Source: Pseudomonadota bacterium | Lineage (GTDB): Bacteria > Pseudomonadota > Alphaproteobacteria > Rickettsiales > UBA6187 | Assembly (NCBI GenBank): GCA_027620075.1 | Contig: JAQCEY010000004.1 | Location: 1-64,000, forward strand | Direction of reading: 5' to 3' | Length of the DNA stretch: 64,000 nucleotides | In this document: positions 52,417 to 59,980 of the stretch, piece by piece | Layout: each line of letters begins with the position of its first letter | Numbering within the stretch: position 1 is the stretch's first letter | Program-made: the position numbers and the translations under genes | The notes under the pieces: model-generated | What the model was told of the DNA's origin: nothing | The model's database searches: none | The model's input: the letters and a program-made list of their open reading frames with translations, nothing else

Positions 52417-53943
52417 ATGAAATATAAAAATCTAGCAAAAACATCTTTACAAGCAATGCCAAGGGGGCGTAACTTTTCCGATAGTTTAATAAGGAATAAA
52501 TTTGTGCCTAATATAAAATGTCTTGATGAAGTTTTGCAAAAAATGAAAGTGCCGTATGAAGAAACGGTATATCAAAAAGGCTACCGTTATGGTGAGGGAA
52601 CCGCTTTAAGGCTTGTAAGACCTAAAAACACAGAACAGCTATCTGAAATTTTACAGTGTTGTAATAGCGAGGGAATCGGTGTTGTACCGCAAGGAGGCAA
52701 TTCGGGACTGGTGGGCAGTTCTACGGCGGATAATTCGGGAAAACAGGTGGTAATCGGTACGGATTTGCTTAATAAGGATATTTTTCAACTAGAGGGAAAT
52801 AGCCTGAAAGTCGGAGCAGGATTTATATTAGATACGGTAAATCAAAGGCTTGAAAATGAAGGTATGTTCCTGCCTATTGACATAGGTGCAAGCGGTTCGG
52901 CAAATATCGGCGGGCTGATATCTACCAATGCCGCAGGCTCAAGAGCCGCAAGATATGGCAATACCAAAGCAAGAACAAGCGAGATAACCGTAGTTACGGC
53001 AAACGGTGAAGTAAAGCAAATTAAAACAGATATGAGGGCTGTAGACCCCGAACTACCTCAGGATAACAGCAAGATAGACCCGAATAACCCGTTCATAGGT
53101 TCGCAAGGGTATCTGGGAGTTATAGCAGATGCGGTTATGATCGTTGAGCAAAAACCTATCCGATATGAAACAGTTGTTTTAGTGCCTAAAAATATTGAGG
53201 CAATAAGTAATATAAGGCAAGAATTACAAAATGATTTTAGTGACGGGCTGATTGCTTTTGAAGGTATGTCGGGCGAAGCTCTCAGGCTTGTAGGCAAAAA
53301 CATACAAAATACCGGATATCTGTTCGCCGATGAACCGCAAAAAGTGGACTATGCGTTGCTGGCGGAAGTGGCAACTAAAGATGAAAACGAAGATTTAGAC
53401 GCAATGCTCTACGCTACTTTAGAACGCCTGACGGATAGCAAAGATGTGACTACCGGACTTATGGGAAATTCCCACCTTTACTGGCATCACAGACATCACA
53501 TATCCGAGGCGATAAAGCTTGAAGGGCAGGTTATAGCGACAGATATTGCCGTGCGTGGGGCTGATAATCTTAGTGCTTTCAGACTGGAGGCAAGCGAAAA
53601 ACTTAAAAACGATTTCCCCGACCTTATGATAGTACCGTTCGGGCATGAGGCACTGGGGGCTATGCATTTTAATATGGTATGTCCTAAAGAAAAAGAGCTA
53701 AGTCCCGCTTTAAAAAAGGAAATACAAACTGCGGTTTATGAACTGGCGGTAGGCAAATATAAAGGGACGTTCAGTGCAGAGCATGGTGTAGGTCCTCATA
53801 ATGCATGGGCGTATGACAGGTTTACGGCAGATAGCGTAAAGAGTCAGGCAGAAAAACTAAAACGGCAATATGACCCCAAAGATATTATGAATCCTAATTT
53901 AAACTATGGTTTTAGCAAGCTTAAAGGATTAAATGTTACTTGA
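52417..53943 (+). CDS. FAD-linked oxidoreductase (D-2-hydroxyacid dehydrogenase, GlcD-like)
   Basis: A 508-residue flavoprotein. The FAD-binding PCMH domain has VPQGGNSGLVGSS and GGLISTNAAGSRAARYGN. The C-terminal domain has PFGHEALGAMHFNMVCP (metal-binding GH...H-N) and AEHGVGPHNAWAYDR, as in D-2-hydroxyglutarate and D-lactate dehydrogenases. It should oxidise a D-2-hydroxyacid and pass electrons on to the respiratory chain. The exact substrate cannot be told. It stands alone, upstream of the repeat-containing orphan at 54034. Confidence 0.9.
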   Translation: MKYKNLAKTSLQAMPRGRNFSDSLIRNKFVPNIKCLDEVLQKMKVPYEETVYQKGYRYGEGTALRLVRPKNTEQLSEILQCCNSEGIGVVPQGGNSGLVGSSTADNSGKQVVIGTDLLNKDIFQLEGNSLKVGAGFILDTVNQRLENEGMFLPIDIGASGSANIGGLISTNAAGSRAARYGNTKARTSEITVVTANGEVKQIKTDMRAVDPELPQDNSKIDPNNPFIGSQGYLGVIADAVMIVEQKPIRYETVVLVPKNIEAISNIRQELQNDFSDGLIAFEGMSGEALRLVGKNIQNTGYLFADEPQKVDYALLAEVATKDENEDLDAMLYATLERLTDSKDVTTGLMGNSHLYWHHRHHISEAIKLEGQVIATDIAVRGADNLSAFRLEASEKLKNDFPDLMIVPFGHEALGAMHFNMVCPKEKELSPALKKEIQTAVYELAVGKYKGTFSAEHGVGPHNAWAYDRFTADSVKSQAEKLKRQYDPKDIMNPNLNYGFSKLKGLNVT

Positions 53944-54033
53944 TACACCCCCTTTGATTAAAAAGTTAATAAATTCTTAATGAAGCGTTGTTATTATTGG
54001 AAGTTAAGTATTAATTTTTGATAATTCACGATT

Positions 54034-55389
54034 ATGCCGATAGATTTAGATGCCGATAGGAACTTAGACTTAAAAAATGAATTATTTTTTTACCAAGACG
54101 AATTGTTAAAAAAACATAGCAGAGGAAAGCTTGGCATACATTCAAGTGAAACCGAGCCTGCCGTTATTGCCCAAGCCATGGCGGTTGAGGCAAAGAACAG
54201 CACTCTTGCGAATGAAACAGAAGAAAGTAAAAGTGAATTGTCCGAGTTTGCCCTGAATTTACAAAGCAATCTTGAGGTTATCCCCTCTACGTTTATTCCG
54301 GAATTTAAAAAAGGTGTTAATCCTGATGAATATTTGCAAAGAACAGAATATGTTGCCGATATCGCAAAAACAGCGGAAGCACAACTAGAACTGCAAGGAG
54401 TAAATGTATCAAATGATGTTGTTGAGGCTGCAAAGGTTAGTGCGTTAACCGAGATATTAGGCGATTCAAAGCAAAACGGTAATAATGAATCAGGTTTACC
54501 TGAGCGAGGTTTGAAGCGTCAGGATACTACGAACCCTAATGAACTGCAACAAGCGATAGAAGCTTCAAAAAGAGAGGCTTTACCTCAAGGGCTTTCTCGT
54601 CAGGATACTATGAATGATCCGGAGTTTAAAGCTGCATTAGAAGCTTCAAAAAGAGAGGCTTTGCCTCAAGAGCTTTCCCGTCAGGATACTATGAATGATC
54701 CGGAGTTTAAGAACGCATTAGAAGCTTCAAAGAGGGAAACAAGAAATAATCCGAGGTCAGATGTAGCAAAAGCCGCTTCATTACAATCTAACAGGAGCAT
54801 AACAGAAAGTTTTCAAGGCTCTGATTCTCAATTGCCTGATGATTACAGTTATTATGGTGAAGGGGACGAAAGAAAGAAGCCCGCCAAGCCAATTAAGCTT
54901 GACAGGAGGGAGGGGCAGAGGCGGAATAAAGGAGTCGAGGATTATATCCCTCCTCCTTCGATAGCGGAGTTAACAGGAGGTGAGCAAGGAAAAAGTTCGG
55001 GAGACCCTGAATTTCAATTATCTTATGATAAGGGAGCCGGCAGACCGGCTTTAGATAGGCAAAGTAGTATTGATAGTACGGCAGCTGTTATCGGCGATGA
55101 TTTTAGTAAGAGCAGATCAAGAGGATTAGGAAGGCTCTCTGAATCCGAAAGAACCGTTAAAGGAAGTAATACTTCTACTAGGGAGCGTAAGTCTGAAACC
55201 GCAGAAAGAACCGCTTCCCGACAGTCGGAGTTTTCACCGAACGCCTATGTTAAAAAAGAAACAAAAAGAAGCGAGAATAAGCCGAGTCATAAACATACCG
55301 ACAGGCATTTTAAGCAAGAGTTCGGAAAAGACGATGATGATGCCGGTCGGAGGGGAGGAAGACCTTCAGGAGGGCGTGGCGGTAGATAA
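54034..55389 (+). CDS. Orphan protein with three tandem ubiquitin-interacting-motif-like repeats
   Basis: A 451-residue hydrophilic protein without signal peptide or membrane helix. Residues 160-239 hold three 27-residue repeats, each with a helix that fits the ubiquitin-interacting motif (acidic, large hydrophobic, x2, Ala, x3, Ser, x2, acidic): NELQQAIEASKREA, PEFKAALEASKREA and PEFKNALEASKRET. The N-terminal part (1-155) is helical. From about 245 on it is low-complexity, rich in Ser, Arg, Lys and Glu, with PIKLDRREGQRRNKG and a final GRRGGRPSGGRGGR. Such eukaryote-type motifs and a basic tail suggest a secreted effector; VirB8-VirB9 elsewhere in the window could belong to the route. No family is recognised. 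Confidence 0.7.
   Translation: MPIDLDADRNLDLKNELFFYQDELLKKHSRGKLGIHSSETEPAVIAQAMAVEAKNSTLANETEESKSELSEFALNLQSNLEVIPSTFIPEFKKGVNPDEYLQRTEYVADIAKTAEAQLELQGVNVSNDVVEAAKVSALTEILGDSKQNGNNESGLPERGLKRQDTTNPNELQQAIEASKREALPQGLSRQDTMNDPEFKAALEASKREALPQELSRQDTMNDPEFKNALEASKRETRNNPRSDVAKAASLQSNRSITESFQGSDSQLPDDYSYYGEGDERKKPAKPIKLDRREGQRRNKGVEDYIPPPSIAELTGGEQGKSSGDPEFQLSYDKGAGRPALDRQSSIDSTAAVIGDDFSKSRSRGLGRLSESERTVKGSNTSTRERKSETAERTASRQSEFSPNAYVKKETKRSENKPSHKHTDRHFKQEFGKDDDDAGRRGGRPSGGRGGR
54511..54750 (+). repeat. Three 81-base tandem coding repeats
   Basis: The units start at 54511, 54592 and 54673. Units 2 and 3 are almost identical at DNA level over their first half (both contain CGTCAGGATACTATGAATGA), unit 1 is more diverged. 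This points to recent duplication and possible length change by recombination. Each unit encodes one UIM-like helix. Confidence 0.85.
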
Positions 55390-55417
55390 GAATATAATCG
55401 CATTCGTATAAAAACCC

Positions 55418-55445
55418 TTGCAAAATCTAATAATTAGTATATAAA
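55418..55445 (+). promoter_or_regulatory. Likely promoter of rpmI-rplT
   Basis: TTGCAA (55418-55423) and TATAAA (55440-55445) with a 16-base spacer, about 90 bases before rpmI. infC, which usually precedes rpmI, is absent, so the pair needs its own promoter. Confidence 0.5.
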
Positions 55446-55513
55446 TGCCCTCTTTTTACAGATAAGAGTACTGCTTGGCGAACATGGCATGCCTTCAGGC
55501 TCGAAATATTAAC

Positions 55514-55527
55514 CCATTTATAAATGG
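55514..55527 (+). promoter_or_regulatory. Palindrome covering part of the rpmI ribosome site
   Basis: CCATTTATAAATGG is a perfect palindrome whose last GG are the first bases of the ribosome site GGAG (55526-55529). A hairpin here would hide part of the site. L20 represses its own operon by binding leader RNA in other bacteria, so a similar switch is possible but not shown. Confidence 0.4.
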
Positions 55528-55535
55528 AGATAAAA

Positions 55536-55730
55536 ATGCCTAAACTAAAAACTAAAAGCAGCGTTAAAAAACGCTTTAAGCTTACCGCTTCGGGAAAAGT
55601 AAAGCATAAACCTGCCGGTAAAAAACACGGTATGGTTAAGCGTTCCAAGAAGTTTATCAGAAATTCACGTGCTATGGCTGTCCTTTGTAAGGCCGATGAG
55701 CGTATTATTAAACTGTTCATTAGAAAATAA
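55536..55730 (+). CDS. rpmI: 50S ribosomal protein L35
   Basis: A 64-residue, very basic ribosomal protein: [20 protein letters not shown] at the start and a [16 protein letters not shown] segment, both typical of L35. The ATG at 55536 follows GGAG by six bases; a frame from 55524 would include that site as codons and is not used. rplT follows after 12 bases, the standard order. Confidence 0.96.
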   Translation: MPKLKTKSSVKKRFKLTASGKVKHKPAGKKHGMVKRSKKFIRNSRAMAVLCKADERIIKLFIRK

Positions 55731-55742
55731 GGGAGAAATAAA

Positions 55743-56117
55743 ATGCCATTAGCAAAAAACGGAACCGTAAATAAAAAACGTCACAAAAAAATATTAAAGA
55801 TGGCAAAAGGTTATCAGGGTCGTAACAGAACCTGTTTCCGCGTTGCCGTTGAAAAGGTGGAAAAAGGTCTGCAATATGCATATCGTGACCGTCGCAATAA
55901 AAAGCGTGACTTCAGAAAACTATGGATACAGCGTATCAATGCCGCCGCAAGATTGAACGGACTTACTTATTCTAAATTGATAAGCGGTCTTAAACTTGCC
56001 GGTATAGAGCTTGACCGTAAAGTTCTGTCTGATATCGCAATAACTGACGAGGCAGGTTTTAAGGCTATTGCCGAAAAAGCCGCTAAAGCCTTAGAAAAAA
56101 ATAGCAAAGCCGCTTAA
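55743..56117 (+). CDS. rplT: 50S ribosomal protein L20
   Basis: A 124-residue ribosomal assembly protein with the long basic N-terminal helix ([20 protein letters not shown]) and the globular part with [20 protein letters not shown] and [20 protein letters not shown]. It binds 23S rRNA early in assembly and often controls its own operon. GGGAGA precedes the ATG, and a terminator lies 26 bases after the stop. Confidence 0.97.
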   Translation: MPLAKNGTVNKKRHKKILKMAKGYQGRNRTCFRVAVEKVEKGLQYAYRDRRNKKRDFRKLWIQRINAAARLNGLTYSKLISGLKLAGIELDRKVLSDIAITDEAGFKAIAEKAAKALEKNSKAA

Positions 56118-56142
56118 ACTTATAATCGGCAATATACAAATT

Positions 56143-56186
56143 GAAAAGAGGGCGAAGTGGTGTTAAAACTATCTCGCCCTTTTTTA
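56143..56186 (+). terminator. Rho-independent terminator after rplT
   Basis: AAAAGAGGGCGA (56143-56154) pairs with TCGCCCTTTTTT (about 56174-56185), with one G-T pair and a loop of about 19 bases, ending in a T-run. Confidence 0.75.
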
Positions 56187-56281
56187 ACGGTTAGTGAATA
56201 GTGGTTAGAGTTCAGTTTAATAATAATTACTATTGAAGATTTTTAATTATAGTTATTTAAAATAACTTCCTTACCATAGGC

Positions 56282-56366
56282 TGTCATCCCTGTGAATTTT
56301 CGTAGAAAATTATAGGGGGATCTTGTGCAGTTTATAGAAGATCCCCGCACTTAGGCGGGGATGACA
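56282..56366. repeat. Composite palindromic intergenic repeat
   Basis: An 85-base element bounded by TGTCATCCC and GGGGATGACA. It has an inner stem GAATTTTC/GAAAATT followed by ATAGGGGGATCT, and a second arm AGATCCCCGC...GCGGGGAT. Architecture and the AATTATAGGG core match the element at 46608-46693. It lies between the rplT terminator and pheS. Confidence 0.75.
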
Positions 56367-56463
56367 TTAATAGGTGGAAGTTAATTTAAAGGACTATAAA
56401 TTCACATTTACTATATACAGATTGGCGGCAAATTGGCTGCTAGTAATTATAAAAGGATTAAAA

Positions 56464-57534
56464 ATGAGTGAATTGGAAAATATCCAACATCAGGCAATAG
56501 AAGCGGTGGCTAATGCCGGTTCGATAAAAGAGCTTGAACAAGTCAGAGTCGAGCAGCTAGGGAAAAAAGGTGTTATTTCTCAGCAGCTACAAAAACTGGG
56601 GAAGTTGCCGCCGGAGGAACGTAAGCAGTTCGGACAGGAAATAAATCTGGTTAAGGTAGCGGTCAGTGATGCGATTGAGGTCAAAAAGTTTGAGTTGGAA
56701 GCATTGGAACTGGATAATCGCCTGTCTACGGAAAAGGTCGATGTTACATTGCCTGTCAGACCTGAAAGTAAGGGGCGGATACACCCTATATCACAGGTGA
56801 TAGATGAGTGTGTGGCTATTTTTGCCGGCATGGGGTTTAATGTTGAAGAAGGCCCTGAAATAGAAGATGATTTCCATAACTTTACGGCTCTTAATATTCC
56901 TGAGAACCACCCTGCACGCCAGATGCAGGATACTTTTTACATGCCTGCCAATGAAAATGGCGACAAGCTTGTATTGAGAACGCATACATCGTCGGTACAG
57001 ATAAGACATATGGAAAATGAAAACCCTCCGTTTAAATTCATAGCACCGGGAAGAGTCTATAGAAGCGATTATGACATGACGCATACCCCTATGTTTCACC
57101 AGATTGAAGGGCTATATATAGACAGGGATGTTAATATGGGACACCTAAAAGGCTGCCTGCACAATTTCTTAAAAGCGTTTTTTGAACTAGATGATGTGCC
57201 GCTGCGTTTCCGCCCGTCTTTCTTTCCGTTTACCGAGCCTTCTGCCGAGGTGGATATAGGGTGTAGCCGTAAAGAAGGTGAGTTAAAGATAGGCACGGGC
57301 GATGACTGGCTTGAAATACTGGGCTGCGGAATGGTACACCCGAATGTGCTGCGGAATGTCGGTATTAATCCTAACGAATATCAGGGGTTTGCTTTCGGTC
57401 TGGGGATAGAAAGACTTTCCATGCTGAAATATGGAGTTCCTGATTTGAGGAACTTCTTCGACTGTGATATAAAATGGATGGAACATTATGGATTCGGAGC
57501 GTTACACAAGCCTAGTCAGGTTAGCGGTTTGTAG
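56464..57534 (+). CDS. pheS: Phenylalanyl-tRNA synthetase, alpha subunit
   Basis: A 356-residue class II synthetase subunit. The N-terminal coiled coil (about 1-90) binds tRNA. The catalytic part has motif 2 in VYRSDYDMTHTPMFHQIEG, then FFPFTEPSAEVDIG, GCGMVHPNVLRN and motif 3 FGLGIERLSMLKYG. The ATG at 56464 with AAAGGA before it is chosen; an upstream frame from 56374 would add 30 non-conserved residues. pheT follows 64 bases later. Confidence 0.97.
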   Translation: MSELENIQHQAIEAVANAGSIKELEQVRVEQLGKKGVISQQLQKLGKLPPEERKQFGQEINLVKVAVSDAIEVKKFELEALELDNRLSTEKVDVTLPVRPESKGRIHPISQVIDECVAIFAGMGFNVEEGPEIEDDFHNFTALNIPENHPARQMQDTFYMPANENGDKLVLRTHTSSVQIRHMENENPPFKFIAPGRVYRSDYDMTHTPMFHQIEGLYIDRDVNMGHLKGCLHNFLKAFFELDDVPLRFRPSFFPFTEPSAEVDIGCSRKEGELKIGTGDDWLEILGCGMVHPNVLRNVGINPNEYQGFAFGLGIERLSMLKYGVPDLRNFFDCDIKWMEHYGFGALHKPSQVSGL

Positions 57535-57598
57535 CATTTTCCTAATAAAATCCGAGGGATTACGGTTATTGATTAATTAATATTAGTAAAGATTAAAA

Positions 57599-59980
57599 AT
57601 GAAATTCACATTAAACTGGCTAAAAGAATATTTAAAAACAGATGCTTCATTAGAAGAAATAGTTGAAAAGCTTACGGCTATCGGTCTTGAGGTGGAAGAA
57701 GTGACCGATAAGTCCAAAGAGCTTGCTGATTTTAAGATAGCACAGATATTAGAGGCGAAGCCGCACCCTGATGCCGATAAATTGCAGATCTGTAAAGTAA
57801 ATAGCGGTGACGAGGAATTACAGATTGTGTGCGGTGCAGCAAATGCAAGGGCGGGTATCAATGTTGTTCTGGCTCCTGTGGGCAGCGTTATACCGACTAA
57901 CGGTATGAAAATAAAAGCGTCCAAGATAAGAGGTGTTGAAAGTAACGGTATGTTATGCTCGGCGGCGGAACTGGGATTGGGTGATGACCGGTCGGGGATT
58001 ATCGAGATGCCCGCAAGCAATGATAATATAGCCCGAAAATATGCCGATGTGGTAGGCTTGAGTGACCCTGTTATAGAGATAGCCATAACACCGAACAGAG
58101 GTGATTGTCTGGGCGTTTACGGTATAGCTAGGGATTTGGCGGCGGCAGGTCTTGGCGAATTAAAACAGTTGCAGATAGATACTATAAAAGGCGATTTTAA
58201 ATCTAAAATTAAAATTGTAATAGATAATGAAATAGAATGCCCGATGTTCGTGGGGCGTTATTTTTCAGGCGTAAAAAACGGTGAATCACCCGATTGGTTA
58301 AAAAACAGGTTAGCGGCTATCGGGCTTCGTCCTATATCTGCACTGGTCGATATTACAAATTATATCGCCTTTGAGTTTGGCAGACCGCTCCATGTATATG
58401 ATGCAAGAAAAATAAAAGGCAATCTTCATGTGCGTTATGCCGCTGAGGGGGAGAAAATTGTCGCATTAGATGATAAAGAGTACTTTCTAGACTCCGAAAT
58501 GACGGTTGTAGCTGACTCAGATGATGAAAAAGTACAGGCTATTGCCGGAGTTATAGGCGGAGCAGAAAGTGGTTGCGACGAAAATACTACGGAAGTGTTT
58601 TTAGAGGTGGCTTTGTTTAACCCTGTATCTGTTGCATCTACCGGTCGTAAGCTTGATATAATCACAGATTCACGTTACAGGTTTGAAAGAACCGTTGACC
58701 CTGCCTTTGTGAAAAAGGCGGTGGAGATAGCCACAAAAATGATTATAGATATATGCGGCGGCGAGGCAAGTGAGCCTGTTGTAGCAGGTGAAGAGCCAAA
58801 ATGGCAAAGAGAGCTCATGTTTGATCTTGACTACACTAGAAAACGCAGCGGCATTTTCTTTGATGGAGAAACTTGTTTTGATATATTGCGGTCATTAGGT
58901 TTTGGAGTAAATATGAATCATATCTCTATTCCATCATGGCGAAGTGATATTGAGGGAAAGGCGGATATAGTTGAAGAAATAGTGCGTATCTACGGTTATG
59001 ATAAAATCCCTACACTGGCATTACCAAATGAAAATAAAGGTTTTGCAGCGGTGCTGAACCCAAGTCAGCGGCGTGTTTCCGATGTTAGAAGAACACTTGC
59101 GGCAAGAGGATTGACCGAGGCTATAACATGGTCGTTCATGAAGTCGGCTAAAGCGAAATTATTCGGGGCAGATAGTGACGAGCTAAAACTTTTGAACCCT
59201 ATAAGCAGTGATTTGGACGTAATGCGTCCCTCAATATTGCCTAATCTTCTTGATGCCGTGGCAAGGAATAATGACAGGGGGCATGAAAACCTGTCATTTT
59301 TCGAGATAGGTTTGATATTTGAAAATACAACTCCAAAAGGGCAAAGACAGGTAGCATCAGCAGTGCGTTCGGGCAGGACTTCGGAAAAAGATACTTACGG
59401 AACATCAAGGGACGTTGATGTGTTCGACGCAAAAGCTGATTGTTTGGCAGCGTTGGAAACCGCCGGAGTGCCTGTTGATAATTTAAGGATAACCACTGAT
59501 GCCGCAAGTTACTACCATCCGGGTAGAAGCGGTGTTCTAAGGTTGGGTAAGGCAATATTGGGCGTTTTTGGTGAGATACATCCGAAAATATTAAAGGTAC
59601 TAGATGTGAAAGTTCCTGCCGTAGGGTTCGAGATTTTCTTCGATAACCTTCCTGACGTTAAGAATAAGGGAAAATCACGCACTAAATTGGAAGTATCCGA
59701 ATATCAAAGTTCAAGCCGTGATTTTGCGTTCCTGATAGATGCCGATATCGCTGTGGGCGATATACTGCAATCGGTCAGAAGGTGCGATAAGACGCTTATA
59801 CGGGAAGTTTCTCTATTTGACGTTTATCAGGGCAAAGGTGTCGCTGAAAATAAAAAATCCATAGCATTTTCGGTGAAGATACAGGCTGCCGACCATACTT
59901 TGACAGAAGATGAGATAGGGGCTATAAGCAAAAAGGTGATAGATGCGGTGTCGCAGGCAGGCGGTGAGCTAAGAGGGTGA
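57599..59980 (+). CDS. pheT: Phenylalanyl-tRNA synthetase, beta subunit
   Basis: A 793-residue partner of PheS. The N-terminal tRNA-binding OB fold (about 40-150: PHPDADKLQICKVNSGDE, VCGAANARAG) is followed by the B3/B4 editing domain (about 210-380), the B5 domain (DLDYTRKRSGI), the catalytic-like core (RRTLAARGLTEAITWSF) and the C-terminal anticodon-binding fold (EYQSSSRDFAFLIDADI). Its last 12 bases overlap the end of the opposing gene at 59969. Confidence 0.97.
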   Translation: MKFTLNWLKEYLKTDASLEEIVEKLTAIGLEVEEVTDKSKELADFKIAQILEAKPHPDADKLQICKVNSGDEELQIVCGAANARAGINVVLAPVGSVIPTNGMKIKASKIRGVESNGMLCSAAELGLGDDRSGIIEMPASNDNIARKYADVVGLSDPVIEIAITPNRGDCLGVYGIARDLAAAGLGELKQLQIDTIKGDFKSKIKIVIDNEIECPMFVGRYFSGVKNGESPDWLKNRLAAIGLRPISALVDITNYIAFEFGRPLHVYDARKIKGNLHVRYAAEGEKIVALDDKEYFLDSEMTVVADSDDEKVQAIAGVIGGAESGCDENTTEVFLEVALFNPVSVASTGRKLDIITDSRYRFERTVDPAFVKKAVEIATKMIIDICGGEASEPVVAGEEPKWQRELMFDLDYTRKRSGIFFDGETCFDILRSLGFGVNMNHISIPSWRSDIEGKADIVEEIVRIYGYDKIPTLALPNENKGFAAVLNPSQRRVSDVRRTLAARGLTEAITWSFMKSAKAKLFGADSDELKLLNPISSDLDVMRPSILPNLLDAVARNNDRGHENLSFFEIGLIFENTTPKGQRQVASAVRSGRTSEKDTYGTSRDVDVFDAKADCLAALETAGVPVDNLRITTDAASYYHPGRSGVLRLGKAILGVFGEIHPKILKVLDVKVPAVGFEIFFDNLPDVKNKGKSRTKLEVSEYQSSSRDFAFLIDADIAVGDILQSVRRCDKTLIREVSLFDVYQGKGVAENKKSIAFSVKIQAADHTLTEDEIGAISKKVIDAVSQAGGELRG

